Source: Sipunculus nudus (taxonomy: Eukaryota; Annelida; Sipuncula; Golfingiida; Sipunculidae). From it: DNA of 64,000 nt. The stretch covers positions 28,732,956 to 28,796,955 of the forward strand of contig CM049318.1 in NCBI GenBank assembly GCA_026874595.1, given 5' to 3'. The position numbers were made by a program, and so were the translations under genes. The first letter of the stretch is position 1. Each line of letters begins with the position of its first letter. Under the pieces are notes generated by a model. It was given only the letters and a program-made list of their open reading frames with translations. It had not been told where the DNA came from and did not search any database. Positions 35,261 to 46,708 of this stretch are shown here, one piece after another.

Positions 35261-38200
35261 GATATCGCGATGATTGGCGGTAAAGCTCATCAGTTAGTCG
35301 CAGATCACCTGGCTAAACAGAAACCAGACAAAAACGACAGAATACTGGATGTAGCCGCCGGCACAGGGCTCTGTGCAAAAATAGTACGTATTATGTTATC
35401 GCAAAGGTGTGGAGATTTCTTCATACTTTATATAAGTACCTCAAGTATTTCTTGATCCGACGCCCGGGCGTTTGATCTTTTAGACCTGGCTTTGACCCGG
35501 TGTCTAAGCAAAGCCGGCGTCTATTTATGGCCGGCGTTCATTACAAAAATTCATTTTGAGGCTCTAACAAAAGTACAAAACTACACGGCGAAAAACTTGC
35601 TGGTTACTAGACCTTGAGGACCCTATTGAGAACGTCGCCGGTAAATGGATTGTGTTTACGAAATATCCTTAGTGTCATTATGATATCGGGCACGTACAAT
35701 CTCCGCAATATCATATCATAACAACAATCAACGGGGGATCACAACGAGGGGTTTTGCAGTTGTCCATAATCTATCCGCGAGGGCTGTTTAGGCCGAGTTC
35801 CGCGCTGTTTCATATGGTTCTGTTTATTGTGCACCGCGTGCATTTGGTAAGATGGTGGCTCTTCTAATAATTGTGCACCACGTTGAACTGGTCGCATTGG
35901 TTCCATCAGATTCGGGGGGTTGATACATATAACGGCACTGGGCAGAAGCTGATCGAAGGGGGAGGGTCCATCCGAAGCAACCTGTTTTAAGGGTTTTAGA
36001 CATGATTTTGCGGCCTGGACCCTCCCCCCCCCCCCCCCTTATCGGACCTTGGGACCTTTTTTTAGGGTTTTTATCAATCCTCCTGCGTTGGACCCCCCCT
36101 TTTCTTAAATCCTGGATCCGCCTCTGGGCACATGGTAATTTATTTAAATGACATTTTCCTCCCGACTGTTGACTAATTCTGCTTTATAAAGCGTATTCAA
36201 GCGACATCGACTGCCGGCAATAATATTCTATAAATTTTGAAGTGCAACGAACCTTGATGAGCATTAAACAAAAGCAGAAAAAAAAAAGTTTTTGAAAAAT
36301 AAATGTTGCACATGATATATGTGATATATGTTATAAGTTTTAAAACGATTGCTGCAAAATTGCTGCCTATTGCAGCGTCTTTTGCGTGAAATCTAGCACA
36401 TTCTCGATTAAAATGGACACTTGTAATTGCGTTTTTGAAACGAGTGAAATGCTTCCTGATGCAATATACTAAACCTCTCTTGCATACAAACTGGCCAAAT
36501 TGAAAATCCCGGCAATCCATTAACAAAACCAACACAATTTAGCCATCAGAAATCTAATTAAGTTAAAATCCCTGTATGTAAATGTATCTTTTTATATTTT
36601 GCATTCGAATAGCCACCTAAAATTTTATATGGTAGATAAAGTTACGAAAAGTACGATACTAGGCGAAAAAAATATTGTCCCTTTAATTATCACATAATTC
36701 TAAATGAAAAGATTCGCCGTGATAGGTGCGTGAGAAACATGGCTACACGAACATTGACGCTCTGGACGCGAGTGACGCCATGCTGAAAGTTGCTCGAGAC
36801 CGGAAGTTATACAACAACTACATCCTGAGTAAGATCGGTAGTGGACATGCTGCACCTTTCCTCGAGGGTAGGTCCACAGACGCTTGAATCGTTATTTGTA
36901 TATCAAGATATTTTTTTTTCAATTATCTTCATTCAAATAAATAAACAGTCCCCTATAACGTATACTGAGTGTTTAACCAGGAAATAAGGCTTGTCAGTAC
37001 CATTTTATATATGGACGTCACAGAGCAAGCATACTCGTTTGGAGTATATGTTTTTCTTATTTAACAAAAGACAATCCCTTGTATCTTTCAGGAAACGTGC
37101 TACAATACACCAACCCCATCGCAGACAGACTTTTCGTTCTGTTTGTATCCACGCGTTTATAACGTATGGGGGGAGGGGGGGGGGGCTACTAAAATAACCA
37201 AAACCACATTCAACATGCACACCTGTCGGCAATCAGACGAATTAGAGTTTTGCAAATGGCGTTTTGCAACTCGTGACCTTTACACTTAAGCTTGTAAGCT
37301 ATAAACCACCTAAAGTTACATGGGTTTTCCGTTCATAATACGCCCTTCATATGACGGGAGTATTATGGTATACCCAATGTCCGTCCATCCGTCCGTCCGT
37401 TAACTTTTAGTGTCGCCGCGATAACTTACCGGGGCTTTGATGGACTTTCGCGAAAACTCACCATGAGTACTTACCAACAGATTATCTCGCCTGAGTTCGA
37501 TTATGGGCATCGTCTTCGAATAATTAATAAGGTCACGGGTCACTCGGCTACTTTGTGGTGTCGCCGCGAGAAATTACGACATAAAAGATTTTGATGAAAC
37601 TCAACAGAAATGTTAATCAATAAAATATCTCGCACAAGTTCGAATTTCAGCGGAACCCATGCCTATTTAATAAGGTTAGAGGTCACCCGCACTTTTGAGG
37701 TACCTTGGTGACTTACAAAAATCCTATGGATTTTTTTATGAAACACATTAAACATATTAACCAGTAGAGTTTCTCACCTGAATTACATTCTCATCAAAAT
37801 CCACGCATATTTAATTAGGTCAGAGGTCACCAGATACAAAACGGGCGTAATATGCACGTTTGCTATGCTCTTGTTTTATTTATTTATTTATTTATTTTAT
37901 TTATAATACATATTTAACCAGGATAGCCTATTCAGCAAAAGCTGTTTTTCAATAGGGTCCTGGTCTAGATGATATAGATAAGTACACAGATAAAAAAGCA
38001 AATATGAAAGAACTGAAACTAAAATACATGCATACAAAAAAACAGTTATACATACATGGTTTAAAATGACCATAGAAAAAAAATTCTTAAATGATATACA
38101 CGAATATTGAGTAAATAAATTTAAATAAGAGGCCTGACTAAAAATTAAAACATGTAAGATCGTGATTTCACAATAAATACATTACATAATGACACAGTAA

Positions 38201-41200
38201 TATAGGTAATGAATACAAAGACGAAAAGGCACCTGTGAACAAGCTATGAAAAATTATATGGCATAAATTGCTTGTACAATGATTTAAACTGGCAGAGACT
38301 GGTTGCAGATTTGACACTTACAGGTAAAGAATTCCAGTGGATGGGACCAGCATATGCAAGACTTGCTTTGAAGGATTCTCTGTTTGGTTTAGGTAATGAT
38401 AAATTGAAGCCCTGAGAAAAACGAGTATTATATGCACTATTAACACGGTTGAACGTATGCGTAAGAGAGGGAGGGACATTACCAGACAAACATTTAAAGA
38501 CCATTAAAGAAACAAAATATTGGTATCTCTGTTTAACATTCATCCAACCCAATGTTGCAATCAATGATGTAGAGGATATATTGGTATCATAAGTTTTAGT
38601 AACGATTCTAGCAGCTCTATTTTGAAGTTTTTGGAGTTGTAATAAATACGTTTTGGAGGAATTACCCCAGACAGATATACAATAATCAATGTGACTCTGA
38701 ATTAAGGCATTGTAAAGTGTGTTTAAGCTAAAGACATCTAAGGTTTTACTTAATCTGAAAAGGAGACCTAGTTTTGATACTATTTTGTCGCACACCAGTT
38801 GAATATGTTTTTTCCATGTAAGACCAGCGTCGATGATAACACCTAAAAGCTTTGTGTGTTCAACCGGCATCATTGTAATGTTATCCATGGAAATGTTCAG
38901 TTGATTTCCATTGGTTTTAGACTTGGGGCCAAATAATATGAATGATGATTTTTGGGGATTTATACTCAGTCGATTCTCTCTAAACCATTTAAGTGCAATT
39001 TCGAGATTTACTTGTAATGACTCTATAGCTTTAGCGGCTGAATTCGCTGAAGAATAAATTGAAATATCATCAGCATAAATGACGCATTTCTCACTGAGGA
39101 ACATTGGAAGATCATTTAGATAAAAAAGAAAAAATATAGGTCCAAGGACAGTGCCCTGTGGGGTACCTATGTCCAAGGTGCGTGGTTCTGAAAGCAATCC
39201 ATTAGAATAAACCATTTGCTTACGATTAGACAGGTAGATTTCGAACCACAGAAGCGGTATACCTTTTATGCCATAGTCGCTCATTTTTGTAAGTAAGACA
39301 GTATAATAAAGGCTATCAAAACCTTTTTTTACATCGAGGAAACATGCGGCGGTAACATTATTGTTATTAAGACTGATTAGGCATTCGTCAATTATGCTGT
39401 GCAAGGCAAATGAAGTTGAACGATTAGGAAGATAAGCGAATTGTTTATCCGAAAACAGATTATTACTTTCAAAAAACGTAATGAGGCGCGATTTAACGAA
39501 TTGTTCTATTATTTTTGGCACATGGCCTATAACTGAGATCGGTCGGTAGTTATTTGGATCATCCTTACATCCAGATCCTTTGTATATAGGAGTGATCCTA
39601 GCGGTCTTCCAATCTGCTGGAAACTCGCCGGTTTGAAGTGAGATGTTAAATATGTGGGCTAATGGAGCTGAAATATAAAGTGCGGCTATCTTAAGGAAAA
39701 ATCCTGACATTCCCAGTATATCTTCTTTCATACTGGAGTTTACTTTCAACAACTGTGATAAAACAAATTGACTCGAAACTGAATTAAAATCAAAAGATTC
39801 CAAATTCGGGTTACCAATATGATCGCAGGTAAATATTGTTTTCGGAAATTTATCGTTAATATTTTTTCCAACAGAAGTAAAGTAATGGTTAAATTTATCA
39901 GGGTCAATCTTTCCGCTTTCTTTATTCGAGGAGGTTTTCGAAGGCAGTATGTGTTTTAAAGCTTTCCACACACAACCAGGGTTGGAGCCATTTTTTTTGT
40001 ATCAGCGTGGCATAGTACTGGCTACGAGTGGATCTGATAAGATTTGTAACATAATTTCGCTGATGTCGGTACGCAGACCAGTCATTACTGTGATTTGTTC
40101 TTAATGCGTTCCGATGTGCATAATCACGCAAGTGAATCTCATTAAGTAAATCATTATTGAACCATTTAATTTCGCGAGTTTTGGTGCGACGTCGAATAAA
40201 AGGCGCGTTGTTATTAGAAATTCTCAGAAATTCATAGCGCCACATTTCCCAGGCTAAGTTTACATCAGAAAGTTGCATAATTCTTGAAAAAAAATTGGAT
40301 TTCGATAATTCATCGATAAATTTGTATTCATTGAATTTACGAAGGGTACGGTAATATCCGGATTTTGTAACTGTGACCCTAGGTGGTCTATTCAAAACGG
40401 TAGTCACAAGAAAATGATCACTTATACATAAAGGATGAACTTTCACATTTGAATGCATGCTAGGATGTGAAGAATATATCAAGTCGATCATTGTAGAGGT
40501 GAGCTGAGTAATACGAGTAGGCTCTGTTACAAATTGTTTAAGACCTAAGATTTTTTCGAGCAAGTCCAGTTTACTAGTAATATAAGTTTCAGAGCGTAAG
40601 CAGTCTACATTGAAATCGCCAAGTAATACAACATGTTTGAATGAGTTAAGGGCAGAAGCAAGTAAATCGAGTAATTCATCAATGTAACTGGAACTGGAAT
40701 TAGGCGGTCTATATATAGAACCGATTAAGACCGGTTTTCTCCCCAAAATTATTTTAACCCATACACATTCAACGACATTTGAGTTTAAAGTGACCAACTC
40801 CGGTTTTAACGACGATAACACATACGTGAGAACTCCTCCGCCATGCCGATTCCTGTCTGATCTAAAAATCGTATAATCATCAATTTGTATCTCTGAATCA
40901 AAAACGTGGTTATCTAACCATGATTCTGTTAATGATAAAACATGAGGGTTTAAACTAGAACACAAGAGGCGAATCTCCTCTATTTTGGGTAGCAAACTAC
41001 GAACGTTAAGATGACCTAATATGGTACCCTGGTTAGCTAGTCGATATTGCTTAAAATCAGAATATATACTTGGGTTTTGAGACAAAATAGAAAGAAGAGA
41101 GGGTGGAATTTCATTATCGGGTGTAATCGGTTTGGTGCTAGGTAATGCTTGATAAATATCTGATAAGTGAGAGCTTGTTTGTTCTGTAATACTAACGTTA

Positions 41201-44200
41201 GGACTTATAACCTGATCAGAGTACACATCCACTGAATTCCTTAGTAAATAATCATCTGTTATATGGATGTTTTTGTTTGATCTCCGTGAAAATTTTGAGA
41301 TTCCATTAGGCTGTCTTCACTAGTGTACATCGATTTTTGAAAATATCGAACGCTAGAGGCAATTTGTCCGGTCATTGCAATTGTGCCGAATTTACTAAAA
41401 TGTACACCATCATATCGATAGTAAGACCTTTTCAAAGGTGGTGAGCAGGTGGTCACAAAATATGATATTCTCAAGGGATTCACATCTCTTTCTCAGTTCA
41501 TTGTTTATAATGGTGATTTTTCTATTTACAATGCTGTCATGTAAATATTTAGGGATTGCCAAACTGACAATTTTACAGTTGGTGCTGCTTCTAGTGTTTT
41601 GCAGCATGTCAGTGTATTTGTTAACAAAGGTTAGGGTGTCATCACGATAAACGTTGTTTGTGCCTACTTGAACCACTAAACAATCATCATTTGACAAATC
41701 TTTTGCAGTTTTTGGTAGTTTGGACAAAGCATCTTCAAGTGTGAGCCCACTAGTACTTAACACAGAAATTTTCTTGTCACATAAATGGTTAGCCACACTG
41801 GAATAGGAGTCTCTCACTAAGGAATCACCAAATATTAAGACACGACTTTTTGATTGAATATCAATAAGTCCATTTGTATTGACATAAGCGGAAGAACTTG
41901 ACTCTGCTGAGCTTTGTAGACCGAGGTCTTTTGTAGGTGTTGCTTTGTTAGTGTCACCATTTTTTTTGTTTCTCTGCGTGATAAGGTACAGGGAAGGTCT
42001 CGTTCAAAGATGGCCAGTCGTCACAAGAAGTGTTCGCTCTATTAGCAGAAGAATTATCACGTTTGCTATGCTCTTGTTAATATTGCTGTGTTTGTAAACT
42101 AACAGCGTGAATACAAAAATTCATACAACTCTCATAGAGGCGTAACAAGAATTACCTAGAGACCATAGCCATTTATTATTTATTTATTATAAATATATTT
42201 TTATCAGGAAAGCCCATTCAGCTTAATGCTGTTTTTCTCAATTGCATGTACATTATTACAATAGAAGTAGAACATAGAATATATGAACAGGCGATGAGAT
42301 GAAAGAGAACTTTAATGAGTATTGTTACATGCATATGTTTATTATGCACCTGACGTTCTGATTCGTGTAAGGCTCAAGCCCTGGGTGTTCCTATGGGAAC
42401 TGTACTGGTTTAACTCCTACTTGCTCGTGGCTTGTAGAGACACAGTACTCGCGGTAGTCTGGAAATTTCGGGTCTGTTCATGCGCTATGGGCACGAGTGT
42501 ATTGTTGTGTTTGGAATATTCGTGAATATGGAAGTTTCTGGTCTTCGGGTGAAAAGGCTACTAATAGGGACTGTGTTTAGAGCCGACAGAGAGAAAAATA
42601 CCAGCGCACAAGGAAAAGTCAGACTCTCTAGTCAGTGTTTTTTTTACCTTACCCATAATTGCAGAATTTACAGATATTCTATGGATTTTTACAGACTGTA
42701 TACGGATTTGTCTTCAGTTTAGCTTTAGGATTATTAACAGAACTTCACTTTTGGATTTCAACTGATTGTTTTCGAGATTACATCGGACTATGCTCTGAGA
42801 AGATTCATTTGAACTGTTTATCTGGATTATTTGTGTTATAGGACTCTTGTTGAGCTGTGACAGTGGTGGTATCCAGAAATCAAAGCCTAGAATCCGGACA
42901 CTCTGGTACTGTACACTTTTATTATTGTTATACTGTGTAATTGTATTGATTTAGTGGACTGTAATGTTAAGATTTTTCTAAGAATAATTTATAATCATTT
43001 GTTAACAAAAAACCACTGACTTCTTTATTATTTCCCCTAGACATTTCACGCTGCCTAGTGTTGCGGAATCTGATTTTTTTTATCTCCATAACAAATTTGT
43101 GTATGTCACGATTACGTGATCTGTTGTTATTAGGTATCGTTACAGTATACGAAATATTAAAATCCCACATGATATTACAAACGGATTTCGGCGTAACATA
43201 ATAAGTAAAAACGGTGACATGTGAAACATATACACAATCTACAATGTAAAAAAAATTAGATAAATATCCATAAGCAAAAATATACATTTAAGCCACAAGA
43301 GTTAATATGATACATGGAAGAAGATATGCGGATTATTCAGTATTAAGACTCTGAGAGGAAATGCTTTAACTTTCTTAAATACCGGAAGTTATATAAGAAT
43401 TCGGATATGAGCTGGTAGTTTGTTCCAATGGAAAGGGTCAAGTTTGCAGAATATCCCAGAAAACACCAAAATTCTATAGCAAGGTGAGTTAATAGCCGGA
43501 TTTCAGCAGATGTTATATATAATACAAAGCAGTAATGCATGTTAAATGGATCGTTCTACTAGTTTACCATATGCTGCACATGGACATGACTTCACTTAGT
43601 TATAATACTAGTATATCTTTTCAATTTTAATTTCAGACACATACGACCATATTACCATGTCTGGCGGGATCGCTCAAGGTCGCGTTCAGCTGGATGCGTT
43701 TGAAGAAATGATTCGAATCGTCAAACCAGGTGAGTTAAAGACAAAGTAAAGCCGGAGGGAGTAGTTGATCAGGCCTGCCAAATCACTCGTTTAAAAGAAA
43801 GTCACCCGTTTCTTGAAGATTTACTGAAAATGGTGCCAGTTGCTCTTTTTTCGCTCCTTTTTAGCAGCAATCCTCTTTTTTTTTTTGTTTTTTAGTGTGG
43901 GAATTCTGATATATATACTATTTTTCTCCTGCTATGAAAGAACAGGTAAAAAAAGAAAAGGACTCGTCTCTATTCTTGACAAGAAAGTGTCACTATGTGG
44001 AAAATGCCCTTATCTTCTGCTCTTTTTTTTACCAGTGCACTTATTTTTTTTTCGGCCATTTACCTTTGGCAGGCATGGTTGATGATGATTTTAATAAATA
44101 TTAACCGGGTCACATATATCGGACGGCGAAAAGGGAAGGTTTATTATATTTGTCTCACAGATGCTGGTCATAGCAACTTGACGTAAAGAGTTAGGTCAAC

Positions 44201-44527
44201 ATAAAAAGAGGCGCCAAAGATCTGATCCCACACACAATAATATCTAAACCCACACGTTTTCCTGAATATTAACACTACCATATGACATGATGTTTGACAG
44301 GCGGATATATCGTTGTGTCCACCAGAGAAGAAAACCGCCGGAAGGTGCCGGACTACTTGCAGATGGACGCCACGTTTAAGAAGCACGAAGACGACGGCCT
44401 CTGGCGGATTGTGGAGGAAGTGATCACGCCGAACTATTACATGGATTATGATGGAGTGACGTGGGTATTCCAAGTAACCAAGAATAAGGGGACCGAGGCG
44501 GCAAATGGCAACGCACAAACAGAGTAA
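35261..44527 (+). CDS. METTL27: METTL27-like methyltransferase, copy D (exons 2-5; exon 1 not found)
   Basis: Exons: 35261-35383, 36726-36867, 43637-43729, 44301-44527 (stop TAA 44525-44527). All borders are GT/AG and phases match copy C. Motif I ILDVAAGTGL, post-I NIDALDASDAML, motif II TYDHITMSGG and motif III are intact, and the C-terminus keeps NGNAQTE. Exon 2 is the most diverged (MIGGKAHQLVADHLAKQKPD against KIGFKGPQMAADQLAKYNPD). No exon 1 is found between 30353 and 35260; the flank-to-intron junction near 33070 suggests it was deleted. Exon 2 starts in phase 0, so exon 1 of copy C could splice to it in frame. Intron 3 is 6.8 kb because of LINE insertions. Either a working chimeric transcript or a young pseudogene. 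Confidence 0.75.
35943..36126. mobile_element. GGATCCGCC-ended MITE in intron 2 of copy D
   Basis: Starts CAGAAGCTGATCGAAGGGG and ends CCTGGATCCGCCTCTG, the inverse pattern, with a C-run and TTAGGGTTTTTATCAATCCTCC inside. Related to 61123-61336 and the fragment at 10338-10400. The flanking GGG before CAG and after CTG may be part of a target duplication. Confidence 0.6.
37343..37875. repeat. CGCCCGTCATATGACGG repeat family, left part
   Basis: Starts ATACGCCCTTCATATGACGGG, has GTCCGTCCATCCGTCC and TTAGTGTCGCCGCGATAACTTACCG words, and ends ACGGGCGTAATATGCACGTT. The LINE at 37876-42057 inserted at its end. Other copies lie at 46709-47040 and 52352-52855. Confidence 0.65.
38244..41232 (-). pseudogene. 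LINE ORF2: APE endonuclease plus reverse transcriptase, one frameshift
   Basis: The endonuclease half starts at 41232 and shows LNVRSLLPKIEEI, LTESWLDN, GSIYRPPNS, VLLGDFNVD and ISDHFLV, the usual catalytic blocks. The reverse transcriptase half, in another frame from about 39990 to the stop at 38244, shows NYRPISVIGHVPKIIEQFV, FLDVKKGFDS, GTPQGTVLGP and the YADD active site, then a C-terminal domain with LQNRAARIVT and GPIHWNSLPVSV. The frame changes at a run of eight T (39991-39998; A8 on the coding strand). Removing one base would give a single frame of about 990 codons. Otherwise no internal stops, so the copy is young or the shift is an assembly artefact. Confidence 0.88.
41259..42057 (-). 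pseudogene. LINE ORF1 C-terminal part: SGNH/GDSL esterase domain, frameshifted
   Basis: Block I VLIFGDSLVRDSYSSV lies near 41805-41850, followed by VVQVGTNNVYRDD (near 41665) and, in another frame, RYDGVHFSKFG (near 41410), which fits the block V Asp-x-x-His of SGNH hydrolases. So Ser (GDS), Asn (GTNN) and Asp/His are all present. Frame changes occur at another A8 run (41960-41967) and near a GAAAAGG at about 41440. The N-terminus is missing because the element is 5' truncated at 42057. It ends 26 bases before ORF2 begins. Confidence 0.75.
42172..43450 (-). mobile_element. Second fragment of the same LINE family, interrupted
   Basis: 42172-42310 matches the 3' end of the LINE at 37876: a (TTTA)-type tail, then ATCAGGAAAGCCCATTCAGC against ACCAGGATAGCCTATTCAGC. 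43343-43445 read on the minus strand matches the LINE ORF2 C-terminus in broken frames (HWNKLPAHIRILI against HWNSLPVSVKSAT). The roughly 950 bases between (42311-43340) have no match and may be a further insertion; 42345-42966 contains no gene I can name. Confidence 0.5.
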
Positions 44528-45332
44528 AACTAGTTGAAAAAAAAATAGTTAATTATCTCATGACAGGGAAAAGCTTAGGTTTGGATAAAAGGATATCAAT
44601 AAGAATTCAATGATAATGTCTGTATAAACGGTAACAGTTTATTCAAGTACTAAGATCCAGGGACTAAGAGATGGACTATGACATTAACATTATTTTTTTT
44701 TGTTATTTGTTCAAATTTGTTTTCTCCTTTACACAGTTTATCGATGTGCATATGAACCATGTCATACTGACTGGAATAAATGTTTTTTTTTTTTTTGCAT
44801 AACAATAATATTCGATTCACATGATGCATATTTGCTTGTATGTGCAAGGACCTAGAGTGTTTTGAATACTATACTTAATGGTTGAATTTTTTTTGCCATA
44901 CATTTTTACATGATTAAGTTGTTAAAATTGTAGCACTATAATGTTATGTAAATAGAAAGGTATTGTAAGCAAACTATGAAAAGATGTGTGACTCGATTTA
45001 GTTTCAAGAGATGCGTCCCTGTGATCAATGTATAACGTTACTGTGAACAAGTTTATTTCACTCCGGAATTAATCTTTTATTAACTGATTATAATAGGAGC
45101 CACCTGGGTCGTGTTGATTATGTAATAAAATATTGGATCTTTAGATAGCCGACATAGTAGGTTAATTCGAAATAACATGTTATGAAGGAAAAAATAAAAA
45201 TTTTTGTTTTGAAAAAAGATATTTTCTTCACCAGAAATATAAAACTAAATCGTGTCTATGTGTGTCTATGTGCGTGCGTGTGTGTTGTCACCTATAACAG
45301 ATTAACACTCTGTCTTTTATATATATATTATT
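44528..45332. other. 3' flank of METTL27-like copy D
   Basis: Diverged from the flanks of copies A and C but still alignable (TGAACCATGTCATACTGACTGG; TACATGATTAAGTTGTTAAAA). Closest to the flank after the remnant at 5864-5983. No gene. Confidence 0.5.
44775..44780 (+). terminator. Possible polyadenylation signal, copy D
   Basis: AATAAA about 250 bases after the stop; not at the position used in copies A and C. Confidence 0.3.
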
Positions 45333-46637
45333 AGGGCCCCGCTTGTCAAGCGGTGCCCTATAGTGATCACCGTGTCAGTCCGTCCTTCTGTCCGTCCGTC
45401 CATCCGTCCTTCTGTACTTCCGTCCTTCCGTCAGTGACACTTTCTTTCGCGCGCGATAACTCAACAACAACATGCTGCAGCTTTCCAAAATTCACGGGGA
45501 TGATTGGTACATATAAGGGCTCCAGGCCTATCGAATTACAGACATGTCGGAATTTCAATATGACCGCCACAGCCAAATCGCTGGTTTTCTTTCGCACGCA
45601 ATAACTCAACAACAACATATTGCAGCTTGTCTTAATTCACAGGGATAATTGGTACCTATGACAGCTCTAGATCTATCGAATTACAGACATGTCGGAATTC
45701 CAATATGGCCGCCACAGCCAAATCGCTGATTTTCTTTCGCACGCAATAACTCAACAACAACATATTGCAGCGTTCCCGAATTCGCAGGGATAATTGGTAC
45801 CTATGACAGCTCCAGACCTATCGAATTACAGACATGTCGGAATTCCAATATGGTCGCTACATGCATCCAAATCGCTGATTTTCTTTCGCACGCAATAACT
45901 CAACAACAACATATTGCAGCGTTCCCGAATTCACAGGGATAGTTGGTACCTATGACAGCTCCAGACCTATCGAATTACAGACATGTCGGAATTCCAATAT
46001 GGCCGCCACAGCCCAACCGCCGATTTCCTTTCGCGCGCGATAACTCAACAACAACATACTGCAGCTTTCCCAAATTCACAGGGATGGTTGGTACCTATGA
46101 GGGCTCCAGACTTATTGAATTACAGACCTGTCGGAATTCAAATATGACCACCACAGCCCAATCGCCGATTTCCTTTCGCGCGCGATAACTCAACAACAAC
46201 ATACTGCAGCTTTCCCAAATTCACAGGGATGGTTGGTACCTATGAGGGCTCCAGACTTATTGAATTACAGACCTGTCGGAATTCCAATATGACCACCACA
46301 GCCCAACCGCCGATTTCCTTTCGCGCGCGATAACTCAACAACAGCATACTGCAGCTTTCCCAATTTCATAGGGATTATTGGTGCCTATATGAGGGCTCCA
46401 GACCTATTGAATAACAGCTTGCTCAAAATCAAATATGGCTAACCGACTACATTCGGTGATTTTCTATTGAACACATTATTTCAGACATATCTTCTTTAAT
46501 ATCATTTGATCCAGTAGGATTTTTTCCCTCATGCATATAGATAAAACCTGTTTCTGTTTGTCATATTTTTTAAAATTTAACTTAATTTTTTCACCCATAT
46601 GTAAACTAGTCCAGCACTAGCAGAAACGCGGGGCCCT
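45333..46637. mobile_element. TIR element containing seven 145-bp tandem units
   Basis: The outer ends are AGGGCCCCGC (45333) and its inverse GCGGGGCCCT (46628-46637). Inside, the word TAACTCAACAACA recurs at 45457, 45602, 45747, 45896, 46041, 46186 and 46331, a spacing of 145 bp (once 149). Each unit also has TTCGGAATTC-like, GGTACCTATGA and TTTCTTTCGC words. The left flank of the array is GTCCGTCC-rich. No transposase. Confidence 0.7.
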
Positions 46638-46708
46638 CCGAGGACCATTGTCCGACCACATCTAGTATATAAAAATATAAATAAATAACTAATAATATCA
46701 CTTTTTAT

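Larger units (their letters stand above)
37876..42057 (-). mobile_element. 5'-truncated LINE with SGNH esterase, endonuclease and reverse transcriptase
   Basis: A perfect 21-bp target-site duplication (37855-37875 and 42058-42078, starting CACGTTTGCTATGC) brackets 4,182 bp. On the minus strand the order is: end of ORF1 with an SGNH/GDSL esterase domain, ORF2 with APE-type endonuclease and reverse transcriptase, a 370-base 3' UTR, and a (TAAA)n tail. The 5' end breaks inside ORF1, typical of incomplete target-primed reverse transcription. Esterase-bearing ORF1 is known in the CR1/L2 group, so I place it there tentatively. It lies in intron 3 of METTL27-like copy D in antisense. Confidence 0.88.

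Noticed and set aside
42322-42841. Overlapping short frames of 60-80 codons
   Set aside because: Three overlapping frames with no motif, in a block that appears inserted within a LINE fragment.
45457-46470. CRISPR-like regular repeats
   Set aside because: Units are 145 bp with no unique spacers, in an animal genome. This is a tandem satellite within a mobile element.
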